A stretch of DNA of 64,000 nucleotides, taken from NCBI RefSeq assembly GCF_005938105.1, contig NZ_VCPE01000004.1, positions 310,001 to 374,000 on the forward strand. Direction: 5' to 3'. Made by a program: the position numbers and the translations under genes. The notes under the pieces are model-generated. The model was not told the origin of the DNA, searched no databases, and was given only the letters and a program-made list of their open reading frames with translations. Of this stretch, positions 9,826-18,083 are shown piece after piece. Numbering within the stretch: position 1 is the first letter of the stretch; each line of letters starts with the position of its first letter. This DNA comes from Brucella haematophila (GTDB lineage Bacteria; Pseudomonadota; Alphaproteobacteria; Rhizobiales; Rhizobiaceae).

Positions 9826-9866
9826 GCATTTCCAGCAAAAGCGCGAACCGGTCTGGCTGGAAATGC
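9826..9866. repeat. intercistronic palindrome (family A remnant)
   Basis: GCATTTCCAGC and its exact complement GCTGGAAATGC are separated by about 19 bases, between the ATPase and permease genes of the betaine operon. GCATTTCCAGCAAAA is also the left end of the longer repeats at 27661, 45095 and 49119 (reverse), so this is probably a deleted copy. As a stem-loop it could change mRNA stability or expression balance within the operon. Confidence 0.75.
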
Positions 9867-9904
9867 GTCACACAAAGCGTGCGAGAGACGATTGGGGCGG
9901 GCAA

Positions 9905-11089
9905 TCAGCCCGCACGACCCAAAGTTTCTAGCAATGCTGACTTGCTGATCGCGCCAACATAGCGGTTCTGCCGGTCGGTGACGGGCATCGGCCAAGGGCT
10001 GGCTGCAACCTGCGTCAGCAAACCGGACAACGGTGCTTCCGCCTCGATGGCGGCCACATCGTCAAGCCGCGTTCCGGCTTCGGCGACAGCGCCTTTGGCG
10101 AGCGCATCCCGGCTGACAAGGCCACGATAGGTGCGGTCGGCATCGACCAGCACGCCAAACACCTTGCCGCTGGCATCAAAACGCTCCAGCGCAGTTGCAA
10201 GCTGGTCGGGTTCGAACACGATCAGCTCATCCTCGCGGGCAACATCAGCGGCCCTGAAGACACGCGACACATCCACATTGCGGAAGAAGGAGCGGACATA
10301 ATCGTTGGCAGGCTCCGAGACGATCTCGTTCGGCGTGCCAACCTGCACGACCTTGCCGTGCTGCATGATGCAGATACGGTCGCCAATGCGCATCGCTTCA
10401 TCAAGGTCATGGCTGACGAAGATGATGGTGCGGCTGTGCTGGGCCTGAAGGCGCTTCAACTCGTCCTGCATTTCCGTGCGGATCAGCGGATCGAGCGCGG
10501 AAAACGCTTCATCCATCAGCAGGATGGTCGGCTCGCTGGCCAGAGCCCGCGCCAGACCGACGCGCTGCTTCATACCGCCGGAAAGCTGGTCCGGCATGCT
10601 GTTGGCATAAGGTTCAAGACCAACGGCTGCGAGCGCGCTCAGCGCCTTTGCGTGACGCTCGGCTTCACCCATTCCGGCCACTTCAAGGCCGAAGGCGGCG
10701 TTGTTCAGCACCGAACGATTGGGCAACAGTGCGAATGACTGGAAAACCATGCTCATGTCGCGGCGGCGAAGATCGATCAGTTCGCGCTTCGTCATTTTGA
10801 CGATATCGCGGCCTTCCACTTCGATGGAACCGGCGGTCGGTTCAATGAGACGATTGAGCAGGCGCAGGAGGGTCGACTTGCCCGAACCGGACAGACCCAT
10901 GATGACGAATACTTCGCCTTCATAAATATCGAAACTAGCATCATCGACACCGATGGTGGCCCCGAGATCGCTGTAAATCTGCGCTTTTGACTTACCCGCG
11001 CGCAACGCTTCCATTGCACGCTCCGGGTCGTCGCCGAAGACTTTAAACACGCCATTCAAGCTTATCTTTGTCTTAGCCGGCGACTTCAT
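9905..11089 (-). CDS. proV: glycine betaine/choline ABC transporter ATP-binding protein
   Basis: ATPase of 394 aa. The N-terminal extension with FGDDPERAMEAL before Walker A (GLSGSGKST) is specific for ProV/OpuAA transporters; signature LSGGMKQR and Walker B ILLMDEAFSALDP follow, and the last 120 or so residues are a tandem CBS pair that in relatives senses ionic strength. I chose ATG 11089, with AGGAT upstream; an in-frame ATG at 11119 adds ten residues but lacks a good ribosome site. First gene of the operon. Confidence 0.9.
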   Translation of the reverse strand: MKSPAKTKISLNGVFKVFGDDPERAMEALRAGKSKAQIYSDLGATIGVDDASFDIYEGEVFVIMGLSGSGKSTLLRLLNRLIEPTAGSIEVEGRDIVKMTKRELIDLRRRDMSMVFQSFALLPNRSVLNNAAFGLEVAGMGEAERHAKALSALAAVGLEPYANSMPDQLSGGMKQRVGLARALASEPTILLMDEAFSALDPLIRTEMQDELKRLQAQHSRTIIFVSHDLDEAMRIGDRICIMQHGKVVQVGTPNEIVSEPANDYVRSFFRNVDVSRVFRAADVAREDELIVFEPDQLATALERFDASGKVFGVLVDADRTYRGLVSRDALAKGAVAEAGTRLDDVAAIEAEAPLSGLLTQVAASPWPMPVTDRQNRYVGAISKSALLETLGRAG

Positions 11090-11628
11090 ACTTTCATCCT
11101 TGTATAAAATACCATGCATTAAGTTTAACCCCGCTGTGCTGGCGGACTTAATCTCCTTTTCAAGATTGATAAAACTTCATTCCAGCGCAAATTGCGCACA
11201 CACGATCTGCGTTCCGCGAACGAAACGCATGGAATGATTAGCGAAAGATTGCATGATTCTATATAGGTCATTTCCCGACATGTCCACCCACAGCCGTGAA
11301 TTCATCCAAGCGCACCCATCCCCTTTAGTGATTTTTTGAAAGGTTGCGCGACGAAATATGCAGGCTGGCCGGGGCATTTTTTAAGTAGGTCGAAGTCGGC
11401 CAGCTTGAGGACAATAGTAGTCCTCCGCCACTCAATTGCACGAACGGCGTGCGACAAATATGCCATCAGCTGCGACATCAGCCCTATGACTATAGATTGA
11501 AGACGAAATAGCTATAATTTGAGAAAAACAGTATGATTATACTATGGATCGACATGTATTCGTCTATACATGAAAATAGGCGCAAACCGGCCTCATTTGC
11601 GCCCAAAAACACCTGAATCCGCTATTTT
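11090..11628. other. AT-richer intergenic region, nothing recognised
   Basis: About 540 bases upstream of the betaine transporter operon. It should hold that operon's promoter, but no motif was clear enough to name. A 66-codon frame at 11177-11377 on the minus strand shows no protein-like pattern. Confidence 0.5.
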
Positions 11629-12102
11629 TTAGCGATATCTCATATAACCGACGAAGCCCGTAATTTTCCAGCGTGCGCCATCGCGACGGCAGAAATAAAG
11701 CGTCTGCCAGTTGAGGCGATCCACCGAGCCATCTTTTTTTGCGATGGTGCCGTAAAATTTTTTCCGCGCAACTGCGACATCGCCCGTAATGTCGATGACG
11801 CTGAGATCGGTTGCGCGGAAAATGCCCTCTGAAAGAGATTCGGCAAATTCCGTCGCAGCACTCTCCGCCGCCTGCCGCAGCCACTCGTCGCGATAGGCCG
11901 CCAATGTCGGAAATCCGGCATCCCATTTATCGGGATCGGCTTCATGATGCGCATGAATGCCAAGAAAGCGCATTTCGTCGAAATCATCGGCCACCAATGC
12001 CCAGTCCTGATTGACGAAAGCCTCGATATCACGCCGCACCAGCATGTCCCAGATCTGTGCGCGATCCTGATCACCATCGAACGGATTGATCGTTCCCATC
12101 AT
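11629..12102 (-). CDS. NTF2-like / SnoaL-type protein
   Basis: Cytoplasmic protein of 157 aa, probably with the cone-shaped NTF2-like fold: helices around RRDIEAFVNQDW, then strands ending in DGARWKITGFVGYMRY, with RWKI typical of the last strands. No catalytic residues are evident. Three ATGs lie at 12108, 12102 and 12099; AAGGGG is best spaced (7 bases) from 12102. It stands alone between the RpiR remnant and an empty region. Function unknown. Confidence 0.7.
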   Translation of the reverse strand: MMGTINPFDGDQDRAQIWDMLVRRDIEAFVNQDWALVADDFDEMRFLGIHAHHEADPDKWDAGFPTLAAYRDEWLRQAAESAATEFAESLSEGIFRATDLSVIDITGDVAVARKKFYGTIAKKDGSVDRLNWQTLYFCRRDGARWKITGFVGYMRYR

Positions 12103-12194
12103 CTTCATCCCCTTGCTTGTCGCGGCTCTCTATGCCTCGACTATTTGCATTACAATGATCTCAGTCGCCCAGCGATAGACGCGGATCGTCAATT

Positions 12195-12449
12195 TTAAGC
12201 GTATTCAGGCTGTGTTTGATCCGGCGCAGGTTCGGCCGTCGCTGTGGCGATCATGTCGAGAATGGCAAGCAGCGCAAAGCACGAGGACGTCGGCTTGTAA
12301 ATATTCCCGTCCTCATCAGCCTGAAACGGAATGATCCTGTCCGCCGCCCGCGCAAGATCGGAATCAGCGGGCGTAATAGCAATCGTCACGGCCCCATATT
12401 GCTTCGCCACCAGCACCGCCTCCACCACGGAGCGCGCAAAGCCCGAAAC
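12195..12449 (-). pseudogene. C-terminal remnant of an RpiR/MurR-type SIS-domain regulator
   Basis: The minus frame reads PFFVSGFARSVVEAVLVAKQ then a C-terminal half of a SIS sugar-phosphate-binding domain (ITPADSDLARAADRIIPFQ, then FALLAILDMIATA). It has no helix-turn-helix and no proper start; its 5' end runs into the terminator of the dehydrogenase gene at 12451. The first possible start is GTG 12428. Most likely a decayed regulator of the adjoining sugar-acid cluster. A short functional protein is possible but less likely. Confidence 0.65.
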
Positions 12450-12450
12450 G

Positions 12451-12480
12451 AAAAAGGGGAGCCAAACCGGCTCCCCTTTT
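12451..12480 (-). terminator. rho-independent terminator of the dehydrogenase operon
   Basis: AAAAAGGGGAGCC and GGCTCCCCTTTTT form a 13-bp stem with a 4-base loop, 18 bases after the stop of the zinc dehydrogenase. Symmetric in A/T runs, so it could act both ways. Confidence 0.9.
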
Positions 12481-12497
12481 CTCGATAACGCGGCTTA

Positions 12498-13514
12498 TTA
12501 AGCCCGCTCGATCACGATTTTCAGCACATTGCGGTCGCCGTCCCAATAGGGCAGCGCCTGTTCGGCTTCGTCGAACGGAAACACTTTTGAAATAAGCTTG
12601 TCGGCATCTGCGCCCAGCTTTTCCAGATGTGCGACAACCGCCTCGAAATCGGTCAGCGTCGCATTGCGCGACCCCATAATGTCCAGTTCCTTCAGATTGA
12701 AGAACTGGGTCTGGTAAGTCACTGGCGCTTTCGAATAGCCGACATAGACCACCCGTCCCGCAAAGCAGGCAAGGTCGACCGCCTGCGTGAAGGTGATTGG
12801 CAAGCCAACCGCTTCGAAAGCGACATCCACGCCGTCGTCTCCGGTCAGTTCCATGACCTTTTGCACGACATCTTCGCCGCTCTCCAGAACATGGGTTGCG
12901 CCGAATTGCAGCGCCAGCTCGCGCTTTTCCGCGCTCGGATCAATGGCGATAACCTTGGCGCCACGCGCCACCGCGCCGATCAGCACACCCATGCCGATCA
13001 TGCCGCAGCCGAGCACAGCCACCGTATCGCCTGCCTCAACGCGACCGCGCGCCACGGCATGGAAGCCAACCGACAAAGGCTCGACCAGCGCCAGATGGCG
13101 TGGCTCCAGCGTATCGTTCAGGATCAGCTTTTCGGCAGGCAGAACAATCTGGTCGGCGAGGCCGCCGTTCTGCTGCACACCGAGCGTTTTGTTATAGCGA
13201 CAGGCATTGAGCCGCCCCTTGCGGCAGGACGAGCACTCGCCGCAATTGGTATAGGGCAGCACGATGACCCGCTTGCCCGCAGCATAAGCCGCATCGACGC
13301 CCGCACCGGCCTCGATGATTTCGCCTCCGATTTCATGCCCCGGAATACGCGGCAGTTGCACCAGCGGATTGAGACCCTTGAAGGTGTTCAGATCGCTGCC
13401 GCACAGGCCGACATGACGCACATTGATGCGCACATGACCGGGCAGCAGCGGCGCTTCATCGATCTCGGCGAAGCGGGTTACATTTTCGCTCTCGATACGC
13501 AGAGCTTTGACCAT
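12498..13514 (-). CDS. zinc-dependent alcohol dehydrogenase, likely L-galactonate/aldonate 5-dehydrogenase
   Basis: Medium-chain NAD(P)-dependent dehydrogenase, 338 aa. Catalytic zinc ligands are Cys38 and His60-Glu61, structural zinc ligands Cys91, 94, 97 and 105; the Rossmann motif is GCGMIGMG near 169-176. ATG 13514 has AGGAA upstream. It lies 37 bases after uxaA in the same operon. With UxaA and a UxaB-like reductase beside it, oxidation of L-galactonate (or L-gulonate) to a keto-uronate is the attractive role, but galactitol- or sorbitol-type substrates cannot be excluded. Confidence 0.8.
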   Translation of the reverse strand: MVKALRIESENVTRFAEIDEAPLLPGHVRINVRHVGLCGSDLNTFKGLNPLVQLPRIPGHEIGGEIIEAGAGVDAAYAAGKRVIVLPYTNCGECSSCRKGRLNACRYNKTLGVQQNGGLADQIVLPAEKLILNDTLEPRHLALVEPLSVGFHAVARGRVEAGDTVAVLGCGMIGMGVLIGAVARGAKVIAIDPSAEKRELALQFGATHVLESGEDVVQKVMELTGDDGVDVAFEAVGLPITFTQAVDLACFAGRVVYVGYSKAPVTYQTQFFNLKELDIMGSRNATLTDFEAVVAHLEKLGADADKLISKVFPFDEAEQALPYWDGDRNVLKIVIERA

Positions 13515-13551
13515 CGGATATTCCTGTCGATTACATATTGAAAGATGCGGA

Positions 13552-15096
13552 TCAGGTAACGGCGCCAACCTGCCATGGCACAAATTCGTTGTCGCCATAG
13601 TCGTAGATTTCACTCAGCGTCTTTTCGCCAGAGGCGGCTGCAATGATATATTCGAAGATGCGCGTGCCAGACTCTTCAATGGTTTCCGCGCCGGTGACGA
13701 TGCCGCCGCAATTGATATCCATGTCTTCCTTCATGTGCTCGTACATTTCGGAATTCGTGGCGATCTTGATGCAAGGCGAAGGCTTGAAGCCGGAAACCGA
13801 ACCACGGCCCGTCGTGAAGCAGATGACATTGCAGCCGCCAGCCACCTGACCGGTCACGGCCACAGGATCATAGCCTGGCGTATCCATGAAGACGAAGCCC
13901 GGCTCGGTGACCGTTTCGGCGAATTCATAGACGGCCTTGAGCGGCATGGAGCCACCCTTGGCAACGGCACCGAGCGACTTTTCAAGAATGGTGGTCAGGC
14001 CGCCAAGCTTGTTGCCATGCGATGGATTGTTGTTGAGTTCATCGCCGTTGCGCGCGGTATAATCGCGCCACCAGTCAATGCGCTGCAACAGCTTTTCCGC
14101 CACCGCAGGCGTCACAGCACGGCGCGTCAGAAGATGTTCCGCGCCATAGATTTCCGGCGTTTCTGCAAGAACAGTCGTGCCGCCATTGCGCACAATAAGG
14201 TCTGACGCATAGCCCAGCGCCGGATTGGCCGATATGCCGGAATAGCCGTCCGAGCCGCCGCATTCCAGCGCAACTTTCAGCTTCGACAGCGGCTGCCTGG
14301 TGCGCACCGCAGAATTGACCAGCGGCAGCATTTCCTTGATCTCGGAAATCGCATGATCGATGGTCTTGCGCGTGCCGCCGTGCTGCTGGATCGTCATGGT
14401 GCGCAGACGCGTGCCTTCTTCCATGCGGTAATGTTCGAGGATCGGCGCGATTTGGTTGGTTTCGCAACCAAGGCCGATCAGCAGGATGCCGCCAAAATTC
14501 GGGTGCTTGGCATAGCCCTGAATGGTGCGGATCAACAGGCGATAGCCTTCCGACTTGGTGTTGATCGCGCAGCCGCTGCCATGCGTCAGCGCGACGACGC
14601 CATCGACATTGTCGAAACCGTCAAGTCCGCCCATGCGGTTGAAATAGTCGGCGATATAGCGCGACACGGTGGCCGAGCAGTTCACCGACGAGATGACGCC
14701 GATATAATTGCGCGTGCCAACACCGCCCGGGCCGCGATCATAGCCCATGAAATGGCGGCGTTCGGCTTCCGGCAGCATGCCGCGTTCTTCGATATCAATG
14801 GAGAACTGGTGCTCATGTTCGGAAGGCAGCATGGCGAGGTTTTGCAGATGCACATGCTCGCCAGCTTCAATGTCCTTGGTGGCGACACCGATGACCTGTC
14901 CGTATTTCAGAACTTCCTTGCCTTCGGGAATGGCGCGAATGGCAACCTTGTGGCCACGACCGATCAGCTCGCGGGCATTGATGCCTTCCAGTCCGATGGG
15001 GTCGCCAGCGCGAACGGAAATGCGCGCAACCGCGACGTCGTCCGATGGATGCAGCAGGATGACCGGCGTTGCAGCCGGGGAAACGGAAATATTCAT
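13552..15096 (-). CDS. uxaA: altronate dehydratase (UxaA family)
   Basis: Dehydrates D-altronate to 2-keto-3-deoxygluconate. The 514-aa protein is a full-length fusion: an N-terminal SAF domain (about 10-100) and the large UxaA/GarD catalytic region, with conserved blocks YDRGPGGVGTRNYIG, LTHGSGCAINT, GLGCETNQI and ECGGSDGYSGISANPA. Iron-binding cysteines and histidines typical of the family are present. Galactarate dehydratase (GarD) belongs to the same family, so altronate is the best but not the only guess. Cotranscribed with the upstream GntR gene and downstream dehydrogenase. Confidence 0.88.
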   Translation of the reverse strand: MNISVSPAATPVILLHPSDDVAVARISVRAGDPIGLEGINARELIGRGHKVAIRAIPEGKEVLKYGQVIGVATKDIEAGEHVHLQNLAMLPSEHEHQFSIDIEERGMLPEAERRHFMGYDRGPGGVGTRNYIGVISSVNCSATVSRYIADYFNRMGGLDGFDNVDGVVALTHGSGCAINTKSEGYRLLIRTIQGYAKHPNFGGILLIGLGCETNQIAPILEHYRMEEGTRLRTMTIQQHGGTRKTIDHAISEIKEMLPLVNSAVRTRQPLSKLKVALECGGSDGYSGISANPALGYASDLIVRNGGTTVLAETPEIYGAEHLLTRRAVTPAVAEKLLQRIDWWRDYTARNGDELNNNPSHGNKLGGLTTILEKSLGAVAKGGSMPLKAVYEFAETVTEPGFVFMDTPGYDPVAVTGQVAGGCNVICFTTGRGSVSGFKPSPCIKIATNSEMYEHMKEDMDINCGGIVTGAETIEESGTRIFEYIIAAASGEKTLSEIYDYGDNEFVPWQVGAVT

Positions 15097-15117
15097 GTGT
15101 CTGACCTCACTCCCAAT

Positions 15118-15843
15118 TCATGTCGCCGCGAATGACCTGTCACGCGGCTCGTTATCCATCCAACGCTGTTTGGATTGCTCCAGATGCGTTCGCATGGCTG
15201 CCTGCGCCTGAAGCGGATCCCTCGCCTCCAGCGCCGCATAGATGATTTCGTGCTCTGCCAAAGCCAGAACCCACGTATCGTTATTCTCAAACCGCGTCCT
15301 GATCTGCGACGTCAGCGGGCTGTGCCGCTCGTCGAAGAGGTCGCGGATGATCCGCACCACCACCGAATTGCCCGCCTGTTCGGCCAGCAACAGGTGAAAC
15401 TGCCGGTCAAGCTCCATCGCCCGGCGGTCGACATGCACATTGGCCCGCATCTCGTCGAGCGTTGCGCGCAATGCGGCAAGCGGCTCCGGCGTCATGCGCG
15501 CACAGGCCATCACCACCACGCTGCCTTCAATCAGCTCACGCGCCTGCATGATTTCCAGCGGGCTTTCGCCGATGGATACACCTTGCGTAATGACACGCTT
15601 TTCCGGATCGGCATTGACATAGATGCCAGAACCCATGCGGATTTCGACATTGCCGGCAATCTCGAGAGCAATGAGCGCCTCACGCAGCGACGGGCGCGAC
15701 ACGCCCAGTTGCTGGGCAAGCTCGCGCTCAGCCGGAAGCCTGCTTCCCGCCGGAAACTGCCCGGCCTGAATCAGATTTCTGACCCGGTCGGCAATCTGCT
15801 GGTAAAGCCTGCGAGGTTCTGCTGTGGCCGCAAAGTCGCTCAT
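15118..15843 (-). CDS. GntR family regulator, FadR/UxuR type
   Basis: Transcription factor of 241 aa with an N-terminal winged helix (about 12-72: LPAERELAQQLGVSRPSLREAL) and a C-terminal all-helical FCD domain that binds sugar acids through a metal. ATG 15843 is best spaced from GGGAG; ATG 15846 is adjacent, and the frame is open further up without a start signal. It leads the uxaA operon and is divergent from the UxaB-like gene. Two dyads of UxuR/ExuR type in the intergenic region suggest that it represses both directions until a hexuronate or aldonate is present. Confidence 0.88.
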   Translation of the reverse strand: MSDFAATAEPRRLYQQIADRVRNLIQAGQFPAGSRLPAERELAQQLGVSRPSLREALIALEIAGNVEIRMGSGIYVNADPEKRVITQGVSIGESPLEIMQARELIEGSVVVMACARMTPEPLAALRATLDEMRANVHVDRRAMELDRQFHLLLAEQAGNSVVVRIIRDLFDERHSPLTSQIRTRFENNDTWVLALAEHEIIYAALEARDPLQAQAAMRTHLEQSKQRWMDNEPRDRSFAAT

Positions 15844-15853
15844 CATTACTCCC

Positions 15854-15872
15854 AAATTGGCCTTACCATAAT
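15854..15872. promoter_or_regulatory. candidate GntR operator (weak copy)
   Basis: ATTGG-CCTTA-CCATAAT shortly upstream of the GntR start, an imperfect version of the dyad at 15974. It resembles the ATTGGT-ATACCAAT operators of UxuR/ExuR. Confidence 0.5.
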
Positions 15873-15973
15873 TCCAGCCAACGGGAAGCGCAATATGCCT
15901 GAATCGGTGCGAAAATGCGGCAAATCGCGCAGCGCTCCAGAAAAATTCAACCCTATTTTTGCGGTCAGAACCT

Positions 15974-15988
15974 ATTGGCTTGACCAAT
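15974..15988. promoter_or_regulatory. candidate GntR/UxuR-type operator
   Basis: ATTGG-CTTGA-CCAAT, a perfect 5-bp inverted repeat inside a wider match to the UxuR/ExuR operator consensus, 48 bases before the UxaB-like gene and 130 bases from the GntR gene. Position suits control of both divergent units. Confidence 0.7.
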
Positions 15989-16035
15989 TTAACGCAGATC
16001 GCGTAGCACTACGGTTACAAATTCGGGAGCATGCC

Positions 16036-17157
16036 ATGCAAAACAAGCCAGCGATTCTTCAATTCGGTACCAGCCGTTTTCTGCTCGCCCATGCCGATTT
16101 CTTCGTCGCTGAAGCACTGGCGACAGGCGATGCAATCGGCACGATTGCCGTGGTGCAGACAACGTCGAATCCGCAGAGCGCGCAACGCATTGCCGCGCTG
16201 AATGAAGGCAAGACCTATCCCGTCGTGATCCGCGGTCTGGTCGATGGCAAGCCGTCGGAAACGGAGCACAACGCCAAGGGCGTGACCGCCGCCTATTCCG
16301 CCCATACCGACTGGGCCGAGATTCTCGATCTCGGCGCGACTGTCCAGGTGATCCTCTCGAACACCGGCGACAAGGGCTATGAACTGGATGCGAGTGACGA
16401 CTCTTCACTGCTCGCCAATCCGCAGACCCTGCCGAAGAGCTTTCCCGCCAAGCTGCTCGTGCTTCTGCGCCATCGCTGGCAGAACAACCCGGATGTGCCG
16501 CTTTCGATTTTCCCGTGCGAGCTGATTTCCCGCAACGGCGACAAACTGCGCGCCATCCTGATCGGGCTGGCGCAGGAATGGAAGTTGCCGAGCGGCTTTG
16601 TCGAGTGGCTGGAAACGCGCTGCATCTTTGCCAATAGTCTGGTGGACCGCATCGTCTCCGAAGCGATTGAGCCGGTCGGCGCTATCGCTGAACCCTATGC
16701 GATCTGGGCTATCGAACAGGCGCAAGGCCTGACACTGCCATGCCGCCACAAGGATATTGTCGTCACCGACGATCTGGCGCGCTATGAGCGGCTGAAACTT
16801 TATCTGCTCAATCTCGGCCATAGCTTCATTGCCGAACGGTGGGTGAAGGGCAATCGCCCCAAAGACGAAATCGTGCTGGAAGCTATGCAGGATGAAACCA
16901 TCCGCAGCGAGCTGGAAGCCCTGTGGCGCGAGGAAGTGCTGCCGGTATTTGCAGCCGATGGGCTTGGCGACGAGGCGGAAGCCTATGTGGTTTCCGTTCG
17001 CGAGCGTTTTCTCAACCCGTTCCTGAAGCACCGCATTGCCGACATTGCTTCCAATCACGAAGAAAAGAAGCAGCGCCGCTTTGCTCCGATCATTGCCCGC
17101 GCGGAAGAACTGGGGCTTGGACTGGAACAGCGCCGCTTAAAAGCCGCTCTTAGCTAA
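16036..17157 (+). CDS. mannitol dehydrogenase-family reductase, likely tagaturonate reductase (UxaB-like)
   Basis: NAD-dependent reductase of the polyol dehydrogenase superfamily, 373 aa. The N-terminal Rossmann part begins LQFGTSRFLLAHADFF, the family dinucleotide fingerprint; FPCELISRNGDKLR contains the conserved catalytic-domain approach. ATG 16036 follows GGGAG. E. coli UxaB is about 480 aa, so this is a compact variant. With UxaA next door the expected reaction is D-tagaturonate to D-altronate; fructuronate reductase is the alternative. Its TAA stop is also the first triplet of the repeat at 17155. Confidence 0.82.
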   Translation: MQNKPAILQFGTSRFLLAHADFFVAEALATGDAIGTIAVVQTTSNPQSAQRIAALNEGKTYPVVIRGLVDGKPSETEHNAKGVTAAYSAHTDWAEILDLGATVQVILSNTGDKGYELDASDDSSLLANPQTLPKSFPAKLLVLLRHRWQNNPDVPLSIFPCELISRNGDKLRAILIGLAQEWKLPSGFVEWLETRCIFANSLVDRIVSEAIEPVGAIAEPYAIWAIEQAQGLTLPCRHKDIVVTDDLARYERLKLYLLNLGHSFIAERWVKGNRPKDEIVLEAMQDETIRSELEALWREEVLPVFAADGLGDEAEAYVVSVRERFLNPFLKHRIADIASNHEEKKQRRFAPIIARAEELGLGLEQRRLKAALS

Positions 17158-17270
17158 TACTACAGGTGCAAATTCGTCAGGCTGCGGCGAAACGAGTGAT
17201 TTTTGAGCACCGGAGCGTAGGAAATTGCTCGTTGCAGACCGGCATCACGAAGAATGCAACTGTAGTGCTA
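17155..17270. repeat. palindromic element, family D (copy 1)
   Basis: About 116 bases between two convergent genes. Terminal inverted repeats are TAATACTACAGGTGCA at the left and TGCAACTGTAGTGCTA at the right. The left TAA is the stop of the UxaB-like gene and the right end, read on the minus strand, is the TAG stop of btuD. A longer copy in reverse orientation lies at 57811-57959. It encodes nothing, so it behaves like a MITE or rhizobial intergenic element and may serve as a two-way terminator. Confidence 0.9.
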
Positions 17271-18083
17271 AGCTGTACGCAGCTGCAGCACCGGCGCTTC
17301 ATGCACATGCCCCGGTGTGCAATAGCGGATATGACAACCGCTGGCACCCATATGCTCGACCTCCACATCGACGCCAAACACGGAGCGGATACGCTCTGCG
17401 GTTAACACCTCTCGCGGTGCGCCGAGCGCCACAAGCCGTCCCTTGTCCATCACCGCAATGCGGTCGCAGAACATGGCTGCATGATTGAGATCGTGCAGCG
17501 CTGCAACCACGGTCAGCCCGCTGGTCTGGCTCTGCCGGCGGACGAGATCGAGAAGCCCGATCTGATGACCGATGTCGAGGTGATTGGTCGGCTCGTCCAG
17601 CAGCAAGATGCGCGGCTGCTGCGCCAGAGCGCGGGCAATATGCAGGCGCTGGCGTTCTCCGCCCGACAGCGTATGCCAGTTGCGTTTGGCCAGATGCGTC
17701 ATATCCACATGCGCCAGCGCATGATCGACGATGGCGTCATCTTCGGCAGACCACGGCGACAGAGCGCCGAGATAAGGTGTGCGCCCAAGCTCCACCGCCT
17801 GCCGTGCCGTGATGCGCTCGGTCGTTTCCGCCTGCTGTTCGACCAGCGCCAACAAACGCGCAATCTCGCGGCGGTTGAAGCGTTCAATCGGCGCTTCGCC
17901 GAGTTGCACCGCACCGCTGCGCGGACGCTTAAGACCTGAAAGCAGCGACAGAAGTGTCGTCTTGCCGGAGCCGTTCGGCCCGATAATGCCGAGAAACTCG
18001 CCTTCAATCACCTCAAGCGAGACGCCGCTCAGGATTTCCGCGCCGCCCGCCATCCAGGAAACATTGTGCGCCGTCAGCATCAT
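17268..18083 (-). CDS. btuD: cobalamin-type (FecCD family) ABC transporter ATP-binding protein
   Basis: ATPase of 271 aa for the permease upstream. Walker A GPNGSGKTT is at 35-43; signature LSGGERQRLHIARAL and Walker B ILLLDEPTNHLD are typical of siderophore/haem/B12 importers. The start overlaps the permease stop by 4 bases. Vitamin B12 (or another corrinoid) is inferred as cargo from the cobalamin riboswitch leading the operon. The TAG stop belongs to the family D repeat. Confidence 0.85.
   Translation of the reverse strand: MMLTAHNVSWMAGGAEILSGVSLEVIEGEFLGIIGPNGSGKTTLLSLLSGLKRPRSGAVQLGEAPIERFNRREIARLLALVEQQAETTERITARQAVELGRTPYLGALSPWSAEDDAIVDHALAHVDMTHLAKRNWHTLSGGERQRLHIARALAQQPRILLLDEPTNHLDIGHQIGLLDLVRRQSQTSGLTVVAALHDLNHAAMFCDRIAVMDKGRLVALGAPREVLTAERIRSVFGVDVEVEHMGASGCHIRYCTPGHVHEAPVLQLRTA

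Noticed and set aside
11177-11377. 66-codon minus-strand frame upstream of the betaine operon
   Set aside because: No ribosome site, no protein-like pattern, AT-rich intergenic position.
15118-15987. Longer GntR reading frame starting at 15987
   Set aside because: It would cover the operators and promoter region; ATG 15843 with GGGAG gives the normal family N-terminus.
17155-17270. Family D element considered as an insertion sequence
   Set aside because: Too short for a transposase and no frame inside; only the terminal inverted repeats recall transposons.
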